This document shows positions 13,088 through 19,974 of a stretch of DNA of 19,974 nt, piece after piece (within the stretch, counting starts at the first letter, position 1; the number at the start of each line of letters is the position of its first letter). The notes beneath the pieces were generated by a model. It had not been told where the DNA came from. It did not search any database and saw only the letters and a program-made list of their open reading frames with translations. Source of the stretch: an uncultured Clostridia bacterium (GTDB lineage Bacteria > Bacillota > Clostridia > Oscillospirales > Ruminococcaceae); contig CALLQM010000412.1 in NCBI GenBank assembly GCA_938014855.1, positions 1-19,974 on the forward strand. The letters are read 5' to 3'. The translations under genes and the position numbers were made by a program.

Positions 13088-15808
13088 TTATTTTTTTGCA
13101 ATCAAATCGGCGACATAAAGACCGTTTGCAGAAGCCTGTGAGAGGGAACGGGTGAACCCAGCGCCATCGCCAATTGCATAAATTCCTGGACAATTTTCAA
13201 TTTCAAATTCATTGCAGCGGGGACGTGCCGAATAATATTTGCACTCAATACCATACAGCAGGGTATCGTAATTCGCTGTACCCGGAGCAATTTGATCCAA
13301 AGCATGAAGGGTTTCCACAATATTATCCAATTGACGCTTTGGAATGCAAAGACTAAGGTCACCTGGAACTGCGGATAGCGTAGGACGAACGGTGCACTGT
13401 TTTAAGCGTTTTTCATCTGTACGGCGTCCGGCTTCCAAATCACCCAACCGTTGTACAAGAACACTGCCGCCGCTGATGAGATTGGCAAGACTTGCAACAT
13501 GACGTGCATATTCGATTGGCTCTTTAAATGGCTGTGTAAAGTTAATTGTAGAGAGAAGCGCAAAGTTCGAATTTTTCGTTTTGCGTACTTCATCACGATA
13601 ACTGTGACCATTTACAGTAAGTACACCATTTGTATTCTCTGTCACCACTTGACCGCGGTCATTAAAACAGAACATACGAATAATATCGCCGTATTCTTTT
13701 GACCGATAACGGATTTTTGGTTCATAGATTTTTTTTGCAAAATCTTCCCAAACTAATGCAGGAAGTTCCACACGAACACCGATATCCACTTGGTTGTTAT
13801 GCAAGGGAATGTTGTTTTTTTCGCACCAGTCAGAGAAAAAGAGACTTCCGGCACGGCCAACAGCAAAGATTATTTTATCAGCAGTGCAGGTATGTTCCGT
13901 ACCTTTACTTTGAACAGTAAGTTTATGTGTTTCTTTGTTAACATTGGTGACCGTGCTGTTTGTATGAATTTCCACCTTGTTTTCCAAGTCATGAATCAAT
14001 TTCAGCATGGTATCATAATTGGAATCTGTACCAAGATGCTTTACTTGTGCCTGGCTCATATGCAAATCATATTTCAGGCAAAGCTTTTTTAGTTCATTGC
14101 TCGGCATAAACCGTTCCGTGGTAGCGCCAAAGCTGATGAGGATTTTATCTGCCTGTTCAATATAATCAATAACCGTTTCGTCCGGTAAAAATTCGGTTAG
14201 CCAACCGCCGTATTCCGTACTGATGACATATTTGCCATCGGAAAAAGCGCCGGCACCCGCAAGGCCTTCCATAATTGCGCAGGATTTACATTTAATGCAA
14301 GCCTTTGCTTTCTTTGTAATAATCGGACAGATACGTCGGTCGAGCGGATTACCTTTTTCAAACAACGCGATCGATAGTGAGGGGTTTAGCTCGGCAAGAC
14401 GGTATGCGGACATTAAACCGCCAATTCCTCCGCCGATAATGGCAATATCATAATTATCATGCTGTGCTAGATAACCAATGAATTTGGATCCTCCTTTTGA
14501 GTTGCGCAAAGAAAACTTAGGCTTGTGCAGATGCAGTTTAAAATGTGGTTTATGCAGGTGAAGTTTTAACCTAGGTCGATGAAGTTTGATTTTAAATCCT
14601 CTTCCGGTTCTCATTTTAATATGGAAATGAGAACGCTTGCGTTGTTTGTCCCGCAAAACACCGTTATAAACGTTCAGAACATATTCAGCAAGATTGACGG
14701 CACCGCTGTTTTCTACCGAATGTCGAACAGAATAGCTTAGCTGTTCGCGCTGTTCAGTACTCATATTTTTCAGCTCATGGATTTTATCTGCCATTTCTGT
14801 GGCATTATTAAAGATAAAGCCATTGATGCCGTCTTTTACTTGTCCTTCGTTCAGCGGGTCGGTTATTTGCAAAACAGGCAGCCCCATTGCCATTCCTTCC
14901 AACATCGAAATGGAGTTGGTATCGGAAGTAGAAGCTGTGATGTAAAAATCGCAGCAGGCAAAATAAGGCGGAATATCATCATGCATGACCTTCCCAGCAA
15001 AGGTTACCATATCGGTAACGCCAAGCTGCTCAGCTTGTTCTTCTAATTCCTGCCTGCAAGGTCCATCCCCAATAATTAGCAGTTTAATATTTTCGTCCGG
15101 CCGGATGGTTTCTTTCCAATAGTTTAACAAGACATCAACACTTTTTTCTCTGCCCAAACGCCCAACAAATACACCGATCTGCATTTGGTCGGTGTATTTA
15201 AACTTTTGTCGAAAAGCATGCTTTTTCTCATCTTCAATTTTTGCAAGATCAAATGTATTCAAATCGACAGGATTTGGAATGACATTTACCGGCTTATAAA
15301 CACCGACTTTATGGAAGTATTCTTCACATTTTTTCGATGGACCGGTAAGAGCTTGCGCTGATTTTGCAAACATTTTCGTATATTCATGAGAAAGCTTTGT
15401 TGTGACAGGCACCAAAGGCTGAGGTGAGACGTAATAGATATATTCATCATACATGGTGTGCAGTGTGTAAACTAATGGTATACGCAGTATTTTCGAAATC
15501 ATAATACCGGATAGTCCAATCCCAAACTCATTATGAACATGAATAACATCCGGATTAAACTTGCTGATAAATTTTAGTCGTGTTGTAGAAAGCGGCAATG
15601 CAACTCCATAGCCATAAAAGCGGTTGGATGTGTGGGCAGGACAGTGCAGAATGCCATCAACAATATAATGACGGCGCGCACTGCCATCTGCTGTTACAAC
15701 CAGCACTTCATGACCTAGTTGTTCCAGTCCATCTTTCAATGATTTCACATGGGTTACGACCCCGTTGATGTGCGGCAGGTATGTTTCAGTAAATAGTGCG
15801 ATTCGCAT
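13088..15808 (-). CDS. GT4 glycosyltransferase fused to a COG2509-type FAD dehydrogenase
   Basis: One 906-residue frame. Residues 1-389 are a GT-B, GT4-family glycosyltransferase: Thr-Glu-Thr-Tyr-Leu-Pro and Asn-Gly-Val-Val near the start, Val-Gly-Arg-Leu-Gly-Arg-Glu-Lys at 215-222, and Glu304-Gly-Met-Ala-Met-Gly-Leu-Pro. The first Glu of the usual E-x7-E is Asp296. It resembles diacylglycerol or PimB-like glycosyltransferases. Residues 390-442 are a basic linker with three 9-residue His-rich repeats. Residues 453-906 are a FAD dehydrogenase: Gly-x-Gly-x-x-Gly at 459-464, Cys494, Cys504, Cys507, Cys510, then Gly-Ala-Gly-Ala-Phe-Ser-Asp-Gly-Lys, and the FAD-binding end Ala-Ile-Gly-Asp-Gly-Ala-Gly. 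ATG 15808 has AGGAG upstream and gives a GT4-like N-terminus; an in-frame ATG at 15847 lies at the -10. Linked function is unknown; lipid glycosylation with a redox step is a guess. Confidence 0.88.
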   Translation of the reverse strand: MRIALFTETYLPHINGVVTHVKSLKDGLEQLGHEVLVVTADGSARRHYIVDGILHCPAHTSNRFYGYGVALPLSTTRLKFISKFNPDVIHVHNEFGIGLSGIMISKILRIPLVYTLHTMYDEYIYYVSPQPLVPVTTKLSHEYTKMFAKSAQALTGPSKKCEEYFHKVGVYKPVNVIPNPVDLNTFDLAKIEDEKKHAFRQKFKYTDQMQIGVFVGRLGREKSVDVLLNYWKETIRPDENIKLLIIGDGPCRQELEEQAEQLGVTDMVTFAGKVMHDDIPPYFACCDFYITASTSDTNSISMLEGMAMGLPVLQITDPLNEGQVKDGINGFIFNNATEMADKIHELKNMSTEQREQLSYSVRHSVENSGAVNLAEYVLNVYNGVLRDKQRKRSHFHIKMRTGRGFKIKLHRPRLKLHLHKPHFKLHLHKPKFSLRNSKGGSKFIGYLAQHDNYDIAIIGGGIGGLMSAYRLAELNPSLSIALFEKGNPLDRRICPIITKKAKACIKCKSCAIMEGLAGAGAFSDGKYVISTEYGGWLTEFLPDETVIDYIEQADKILISFGATTERFMPSNELKKLCLKYDLHMSQAQVKHLGTDSNYDTMLKLIHDLENKVEIHTNSTVTNVNKETHKLTVQSKGTEHTCTADKIIFAVGRAGSLFFSDWCEKNNIPLHNNQVDIGVRVELPALVWEDFAKKIYEPKIRYRSKEYGDIIRMFCFNDRGQVVTENTNGVLTVNGHSYRDEVRKTKNSNFALLSTINFTQPFKEPIEYARHVASLANLISGGSVLVQRLGDLEAGRRTDEKRLKQCTVRPTLSAVPGDLSLCIPKRQLDNIVETLHALDQIAPGTANYDTLLYGIECKYYSARPRCNEFEIENCPGIYAIGDGAGFTRSLSQASANGLYVADLIAKK
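14477..14498 (-). promoter_or_regulatory. Internal ribosome site before the FAD domain
   Basis: On the minus strand AAAAGGAGG (14498-14490) lies 10 bases before an in-frame ATT (14479-14477, codon 444). From there the frame reads Gly-Tyr-Leu-Ala-Gln-His-Asp-Asn-Tyr-Asp-Ile-Ala, a normal N-terminus for a free FAD dehydrogenase. This may allow separate production of the FAD half, or be a relic of two genes before fusion. ATT is a rare start, so actual use is uncertain. Confidence 0.35.
14516..14596 (-). repeat. Three 27-base coding repeats (His-rich linker)
   Basis: Residues 405-431 of the fusion are three 9-residue units: FKIKLHRPR, LKLHLHKPH, FKLHLHKPK. A weaker fourth, FHIKMRTGR, lies at 395-403. 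His, Leu and Lys alternate as in a beta strand and each unit ends near Pro. The segment is strongly basic. Confidence 0.85.
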
Positions 15809-15845
15809 AAAATAACGCTCCTGTTCATATCGCTCACATTTTATC

Positions 15846-15874
15846 ATTATAGCATAATTGCTTGTAAAAGCAAT
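15846..15874 (-). promoter_or_regulatory. Promoter of the fusion gene with an overlapping dyad
   Basis: On the minus strand TTGCTT (15873-15868), 16-base spacer, TATAAT (15851-15846), with TG one base before the -10 (extended -10). A perfect inverted repeat ATTGCTT-N4-AAGCAAT (15857-15874) covers the -35 and spacer, the place for a repressor operator. The regulator is unknown. Confidence 0.65.
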
Positions 15875-15913
15875 GATTTTCTGTGAAGCTATTTATTAAT
15901 AGAACGATTATAA

Positions 15914-15942
15914 TTGCCAAATGTTTTCAAAAGGTGTAAACT
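15914..15942 (+). promoter_or_regulatory. Candidate promoter of pncB
   Basis: TTGCCA (15914-15919), 17-base spacer, TAAACT (15937-15942), about 60 bases before the start codon. It diverges from the fusion-gene promoter. No recognised niacin-repressor site was seen. Confidence 0.5.
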
Positions 15943-16002
15943 AATAAAAACGCAGTCCAAAAAAACCTTTTATTAAACGGAACCATGCGATGGGGTGATA
16001 AA

Positions 16003-17454
16003 ATGTCAATAGACTTAATGCAAAGAAATTTAACCATGTTGACCGACTTTTATGAACTTACAATGTCAAACGGATATTTTGAACACGGCTTTGTTGAAAA
16101 ACGAGCTGTATTCGATATGTTTTTTCGTACCATACCGGACAATGCCGGTTTTGCATTGTTTGCAGGACTAGAACAGCTTGTTCACTATTTAAAAAACTTA
16201 AAATTCACCGAACAAGACATCCAATTCTTGCGGAATAAAGGCCAATTCAGTGAAGAGTTTTTAGAGTATTTAGCAAACTTTGAGTTTGCATGTGATATTT
16301 GGTCAGTCAAAGAAGGAACACCGATTTTTCCGTATGAACCGGTTGTGGTGGTCTGCGGACCGATTATTCAGGCTCAGTTGATTGAAACCATGGTTTTACT
16401 GACCATTAACCATCAATCACTGATGGCAACAAAGGCAAATCGTATTTGCAGAGCAGCGCAGGGCAGGCTGGTCTCTGAATTTGGTTCCCGCCGTGCGCAA
16501 AGTTACGATGCCGCTATTTTGGGCGCTCGTGCCACCTATATTGGAGGCTGTTATGCAACAGCCTGTACCATTGCGGATCGAGATTACTATATTCCTGCTG
16601 TGGGAACGATGGCGCATAGCTGGGTGCAGGTTTTTGATAATGAATATGATGCGTTCAAAAAGTACGCGGAAATTTATCCGGACAATTGCGTATTTTTAGT
16701 CGATACCTATAATGTGCTCAAATCCGGCGTTCCTAATACAATACGTGTGGCAAATGAAGTGCTTAAACCAATGGGATACCGGCCAAAGGCGATTCGAATT
16801 GACAGCGGTGATATTGCTTATCTTTCCAAAAAAGCAAGAAAGATGCTGGATGCCGCGGGTTATCCGGATGTAAAAATTATGGCATCAAATTCCTTGGATG
16901 AATACATCATTCGAGATTTAATTTTACAGGGCGCACAGGTGGATTCATTTGGTGTAGGAGAAAATATGATTACCAGTAAATCGCATCCTGTGTTCGGCGG
17001 TGTCTATAAATTAGCGGCAGTCGAAGAAAATGGTACATTTGTGCCGAAAATTAAAGTAAGCGAAAGCATTGAAAAAATCACAACGCCATGTTATAAAGAT
17101 ATCTATCGTTTTTATAACCGTGAAACCGGACAGGCCATTGCCGACTACGTGACGGTGCGCGGCGAAATGGTAGACGACAGCAAACCGATTACGATTTTTG
17201 ATCCGGTAGCTACTTGGAAAAAGAAAACACTAACCAACTACCGAGCTGAACGTATTCTTGTGCAGATTTTTGACAAGGGCAAATGCGTATACGATCTTCC
17301 GGCACTTGATGATATCCGTCAGTACTGTGCGGATCAAGTTGATCATTTATGGGATGAGGTCAAGCGCTTTGAACATCCTCATCGTTATTATGTGGACTTG
17401 TCCCCAAAATTATGGAATGAACGCAACGATTTGTTAGAAGGAATGAATTATTAA
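16003..17454 (+). CDS. pncB: Nicotinate phosphoribosyltransferase
   Basis: A 483-residue cytoplasmic enzyme joining nicotinate and PRPP to give nicotinate mononucleotide, with ATP hydrolysis, in the NAD salvage (Preiss-Handler) pathway. Family marks: Thr-Asp-Phe-Tyr-Glu-Leu-Thr-Met near residue 14, Glu-Phe-Gly-Ser-Arg-Arg-Ala near 160, Gly-Thr-Met-Ala-His-Ser-Trp with His205 in the place of the phosphorylated histidine, Leu-Val-Asp-Thr-Tyr, and Ile-Arg-Ile-Asp-Ser-Gly-Asp. Length is normal for the Gram-positive type. ATG 16003 is chosen for GGGGTGAT just before it; an in-frame ATG at 15985 has no ribosome site. It is a single-gene unit with its own promoter and terminator. Confidence 0.95.
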   Translation: MSIDLMQRNLTMLTDFYELTMSNGYFEHGFVEKRAVFDMFFRTIPDNAGFALFAGLEQLVHYLKNLKFTEQDIQFLRNKGQFSEEFLEYLANFEFACDIWSVKEGTPIFPYEPVVVVCGPIIQAQLIETMVLLTINHQSLMATKANRICRAAQGRLVSEFGSRRAQSYDAAILGARATYIGGCYATACTIADRDYYIPAVGTMAHSWVQVFDNEYDAFKKYAEIYPDNCVFLVDTYNVLKSGVPNTIRVANEVLKPMGYRPKAIRIDSGDIAYLSKKARKMLDAAGYPDVKIMASNSLDEYIIRDLILQGAQVDSFGVGENMITSKSHPVFGGVYKLAAVEENGTFVPKIKVSESIEKITTPCYKDIYRFYNRETGQAIADYVTVRGEMVDDSKPITIFDPVATWKKKTLTNYRAERILVQIFDKGKCVYDLPALDDIRQYCADQVDHLWDEVKRFEHPHRYYVDLSPKLWNERNDLLEGMNY

Positions 17455-17455
17455 T

Positions 17456-17493
17456 AAAAAGCCGTCTTTCTATAGTTGGAAAGGCGGCTTTTT
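17456..17493. terminator. Terminator after pncB
   Basis: GCCGTCTTTC (17461-17470) pairs with GAAAGGCGGC (17479-17488), one G-U, extended by A5/T5, 8-base loop. Confidence 0.88.
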
Positions 17494-17628
17494 CTATTTC
17501 TTACGCTAAAAGTCCATTATAATTTGTGATGATCTGTTTGAGATGAGTTATTAAGGTTACAATAAATGTAAAAAACAAGTATGTTTGTTACCAAAATGTT
17601 AAATATTTTGAATTCCAAGAAAAAGGGC

Positions 17629-17656
17629 TTGATTTTTATAAAATTTAGGTTAAAAT
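17629..17656 (+). promoter_or_regulatory. SigA-type promoter of groESL
   Basis: TTGATT (17629-17634), 16-base spacer, TAAAAT (17651-17656), directly followed by the CIRCE operator, so transcription starts at or in the operator. Confidence 0.75.
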
Positions 17657-17660
17657 AGTG

Positions 17661-17687
17661 TTAGCACTCAAAGATGATGAGTGCTAA
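17661..17687. promoter_or_regulatory. CIRCE operator (HrcA binding site)
   Basis: TTAGCACTC (17661-17669), 9-base spacer, GAGTGCTAA (17679-17687): an exact match to the CIRCE consensus. The heat-shock repressor HrcA is expected to bind it; hrcA itself is not in the window. Confidence 0.97.
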
Positions 17688-17736
17688 GGATTCTTTAATA
17701 AATTCATATATTATTATCACAATGGGAGGAATTTAC

Positions 17737-18024
17737 ATGACGATCAAGCCATTGGCAGACAGAGTTGTCACCAAAATGGTGGAGGCAGAAGAAACCACTA
17801 AGAGTGGCATTATCCTTGCGGGTTCTGCAAAAGAAAAACCTGAAGTTGCTGAAGTCCTTGCTGTAGGACCGGGCGGATTGGTAGACGGCAAAGAAGTCAC
17901 TATGACGATTAAAGTCGGCGATAAGGTTCTGATGAGCAAATATGCCGGCACACAAGTAAAAGTAGATGGTGAGGAATTTACGATTCTTCGTCAAAGCGAT
18001 ATTCTTGCAATTGTGGAAGACTAA
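17737..18024 (+). CDS. groES: Co-chaperonin GroES (Hsp10)
   Basis: A 95-residue co-chaperonin that caps the GroEL ring. The start Met-Thr-Ile-Lys-Pro-Leu-Ala-Asp-Arg-Val, the mobile loop Glu-Thr-Thr-Lys-Ser-Gly-Ile-Ile-Leu, the Gly-Pro-Gly turn, and Lys-Tyr-Ala-Gly-Thr are all typical, and length is normal. ATG 17737 follows GGGAGG; the longer in-frame ATG at 17674 lies within the CIRCE operator and is excluded. It is co-transcribed with groEL, 44 bases downstream, under HrcA control. Confidence 0.97.
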   Translation: MTIKPLADRVVTKMVEAEETTKSGIILAGSAKEKPEVAEVLAVGPGGLVDGKEVTMTIKVGDKVLMSKYAGTQVKVDGEEFTILRQSDILAIVED

Positions 18025-18068
18025 CTTCAGAACAAAAAGATAAAACTTTAAAAGGAGAATGAACTGTT

Positions 18069-19694
18069 ATGGCTAAGGTTATTTCATACGGCGAAGAGGC
18101 CAGAAAAGCTCTTCAGACCGGTATCGACAAATTGGCTGATACTGTTAAAATTACACTTGGACCCAAGGGCCGCAATGTTGTGCTTGATAAGAAATTCGGT
18201 GCGCCGCTGATCACAAACGATGGTGTGACCATTGCAAAGGAAATCGAACTTGAGGAAGCATTTGAGAACATGGGTGCTCAATTGGTGAAAGAAGTTGCTA
18301 CGAAAACCAATGATGCTGCAGGCGATGGTACTACCACAGCAACCCTGCTGGCTCAGGCTCTTGTACGCGAAGGAATGAAGAACGTTACTTCCGGTGCGAA
18401 CCCCATGGCAGTAAAAAAAGGTATCACAAAAGCAGTTGACGTTGCAGTTGCCGCAGTAAAAGATAATTCCAAAAAAGTAAAGGGCAGTGAAGATATTACC
18501 CGTGTTGCTTCCGTATCTTCTGGCGATGAATACATCGGTCAGCTGATTTCCGAGGCAATGGAAAAAGTTTCGGCTGATGGTGTTATCACCATCGAAGAAT
18601 CAAAAACTGCTGAAACCTACACAGAAGTTGTCGAAGGTATGCAGTTTGACCGCGGTTATATCACGCCTTATATGGTTACAGATACCGAAAAGATGGAAGC
18701 TGTACTTGATGATGCATACATCTTGATTACAGATAAGAAGATTGCATCTGTTCAGGAAATCCTCCCGCTTCTCGAGCAGATTGTTCAGTCCGGTAAGAAA
18801 CTGCTGATCATTGCGGAAGATATTGAAGGCGAAGCACTCTCCACTCTGATTGTAAACCGTCTGCGCGGCACCTTTACCTGTGTTGGAGTAAAAGCTCCAG
18901 GCTTTGGTGACAGACGTAAAGAGATGCTGCAGGATATTGCAACTCTCACCGGCGGTCAGGTCATTACAGCTGATCTCGGTCTTGAACTGAAAGACACTAC
19001 CATGGAACAGCTTGGCAGTGCTCGTCAGGTAAAGGTTCAAAAAGAAAACACCATTATTGTTGACGGTGCAGGCGATTCTGAGGCAATCAAAGCTCGCGTA
19101 GCTCAGATTCGTGCTCAAATTGAAACCACTACCAGCGAATATGATAAAGAAAAACTGCAGGAGCGTCTTGCAAAATTGGCTGGCGGCGTAGCAGTTATTA
19201 AAGTCGGTGCTGCGACAGAAGTAGAAATGAAAGACAAGAAATTGCGCATCGAAGATGCTCTGTCCGCAACCAAGGCAGCTGTAGAAGAAGGCGTTGTTGC
19301 CGGCGGCGGCGTTGCAATGCTGAATGCAACAACTGCTGTTGAAAAGATGCTGTCCTCTTTGGAAGGCGACGAAAAAACCGGTGCAAAGATTGTTCTTAAA
19401 GCATTGGAAGAGCCGATCCGCCAAATCGCAGTAAATGCAGGCATGGAAGGTTCTGTCATCATTGATAAGATCAAGCGTTCCCGCAAAGTCGGTTACGGCT
19501 ATGACTTCTATAAAGAAGCTTATGGCGATATGATCGAAATGGGTATTGTGGATCCGACCAAGGTTACAAGAAGTGCGATTCAGAATGCAGCTTCTGTTGC
19601 ATCTATGGTTCTTACAACCGAATCTCTTGTTGCTGACGAAAAAGAGGATACTCCTCCGGCGGCTCCGGCTATGCCTGCAGGCGGCATGTATTAA
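18069..19694 (+). CDS. groEL: Chaperonin GroEL (Hsp60)
   Basis: A 541-residue chaperonin subunit forming the ATP-driven folding ring. Typical elements: Thr-Leu-Gly-Pro-Lys-Gly-Arg-Asn-Val near residue 30, Asn-Asp-Gly-Val-Thr-Ile-Ala-Lys, the ATP site Gly-Asp-Gly-Thr-Thr-Thr near 86, Pro-Gly-Phe-Gly-Asp-Arg-Arg, and Gly-Gly-Gly-Val-Ala near 413. The tail ends Ala-Met-Pro-Ala-Gly-Gly-Met-Tyr, a short form of the Gly-Gly-Met tail. ATG 18069 follows AAAGGAG. Second gene of the CIRCE-controlled operon. Nothing unusual was seen; codons are more GC-rich than in neighbours, as expected for a highly expressed gene. Confidence 0.98.
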   Translation: MAKVISYGEEARKALQTGIDKLADTVKITLGPKGRNVVLDKKFGAPLITNDGVTIAKEIELEEAFENMGAQLVKEVATKTNDAAGDGTTTATLLAQALVREGMKNVTSGANPMAVKKGITKAVDVAVAAVKDNSKKVKGSEDITRVASVSSGDEYIGQLISEAMEKVSADGVITIEESKTAETYTEVVEGMQFDRGYITPYMVTDTEKMEAVLDDAYILITDKKIASVQEILPLLEQIVQSGKKLLIIAEDIEGEALSTLIVNRLRGTFTCVGVKAPGFGDRRKEMLQDIATLTGGQVITADLGLELKDTTMEQLGSARQVKVQKENTIIVDGAGDSEAIKARVAQIRAQIETTTSEYDKEKLQERLAKLAGGVAVIKVGAATEVEMKDKKLRIEDALSATKAAVEEGVVAGGGVAMLNATTAVEKMLSSLEGDEKTGAKIVLKALEEPIRQIAVNAGMEGSVIIDKIKRSRKVGYGYDFYKEAYGDMIEMGIVDPTKVTRSAIQNAASVASMVLTTESLVADEKEDTPPAAPAMPAGGMY

Positions 19695-19710
19695 TTCGAT
19701 TAAAAATTAT

Positions 19711-19744
19711 AAAAGGGCATCCGCATTATGCGGATGCCCTTTTT
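19711..19744. terminator. Bidirectional terminator after groEL
   Basis: Near-perfect hairpin AAAAGGGCATCCGCAT/ATGCGGATGCCCTTTT. It also lies just past the end of the minus-strand small gene. Confidence 0.92.
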
Positions 19745-19766
19745 ACATAAAGAAAGCAAGATTTTG

Positions 19767-19919
19767 TTACATAGGATTTGCTTTTTGCTTTGTTCGTTTT
19801 GCCTTTCCCTGAAGCTCCGGAACAGGTGAAACCTCATTTTTTGGAATGTGGGTTTTGTGGTTGCTTTCCGTTCCGTGAGGTTCTTTTGGGCTCGGCCTTC
19901 GCATTCCTGCTTTTGCCAT
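19767..19919 (-). CDS. Small basic protein, 50 residues, conserved-looking
   Basis: Minus-strand frame from ATG 19919 to TAA at 19769-19767. It starts Met-Ala-Lys-Ala-Gly-Met-Arg-Arg-Pro and continues with Glu-Pro-His-Gly-Thr-Glu-Ser-Asn, Lys-Asn-Glu-Val-Ser-Pro-Val-Pro-Glu-Leu-Gln-Gly-Lys-Ala-Lys, ending Lys-Ala-Asn-Pro-Met. It is hydrophilic, rich in Lys and Pro, without a membrane segment, and likely unstructured. GGGGA lies 8 bases before ATG 19919; an in-frame ATG at 19925 is too close to it. I recall similar short clostridial proteins of unknown function, but this is from memory. It ends convergent with groEL, sharing the terminator. Confidence 0.7.
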   Translation of the reverse strand: MAKAGMRRPSPKEPHGTESNHKTHIPKNEVSPVPELQGKAKRTKQKANPM

Positions 19920-19974
19920 AATCATTTCCCCATTGTTCGTTCGTGAATTTGTGCTAAATGAGGTTAAGGTATGA

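Noticed and set aside
13790..14092. Plus-strand frames inside the GT4-FAD fusion
   Set aside because: All lie antisense to clear FAD-domain codons and show no family motif.
17494..17660. Possible riboswitch or small RNA between pncB and groES
   Set aside because: AT-rich with no stable stem beyond the pncB terminator; promoter and CIRCE explain the region.
18600..19424. Long minus-strand open frame (274 codons) opposite groEL
   Set aside because: It is the antisense shadow of groEL's codon bias: Cys/Phe/Asn-rich, no domain, no ribosome site.

Overview
The window looks like chromosomal DNA of a low- to mid-GC anaerobic Firmicute, most likely a clostridium. The evidence is strong GGAGG-type ribosome sites, frequent TTG starts, intrinsic hairpin-plus-U terminators, a CIRCE-controlled groESL operon, and corrinoid methyltransferase accessory genes. 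No rRNA, tRNA, CRISPR array, insertion sequence or phage gene was seen. Genus cannot be decided from this sequence alone.

Left part (1-4406): the downstream end of a plus-strand operon that services corrinoid-dependent methyl transfer. It holds the end of a thioredoxin-like protein, a CobW-type GTPase with an altered metal motif, a biotin-synthase-like radical SAM protein, a DUF2284 cysteine-rich protein and a ferredoxin-ASKHA reductive activator of corrinoid proteins. The methyltransferase and corrinoid protein themselves presumably lie to the left, outside the window. Next comes a lone AT-rich gene for a CpeT/CpcT-like protein (4701-5258). It is followed by a BCCT-type quaternary-amine transporter (5672-7470) broken by one nonsense codon and one single-base frameshift. 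The transporter fits the methyl-transfer theme (betaine, carnitine or choline as methyl donors), so that pathway may be decaying or differently supplied here.

Middle part (7539-13078): a strong promoter drives a 19-codon open frame, then an RNA segment in which the ribosome site of an RsgA-type GTPase can pair with an upstream anti-ribosome-site element. That element can instead pair with the last codons of the small frame. This resembles a translational attenuator. A two-component system follows, ending in a terminator whose stem starts inside the kinase gene. After it come two 10-bp-spaced CTTAAG repeats in front of a three-gene membrane-protein operon (Bax-inhibitor-1/YccA-like, a second polytopic protein, a 63-residue protein). 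This operon is a likely target of the two-component system.

Right part (13088-19974): on the minus strand, one 906-residue protein fuses a GT4 glycosyltransferase to a COG2509-type FAD dehydrogenase. The joint is a basic linker of three 9-residue histidine-rich repeats, and a strong ribosome site sits just before the FAD half. Divergent from it is nicotinate phosphoribosyltransferase (pncB), then promoter-CIRCE-groES-groEL, and on the minus strand a short conserved-looking protein of 50 residues. The most unusual items are the leader/RsgA arrangement and the GT4-FAD fusion.
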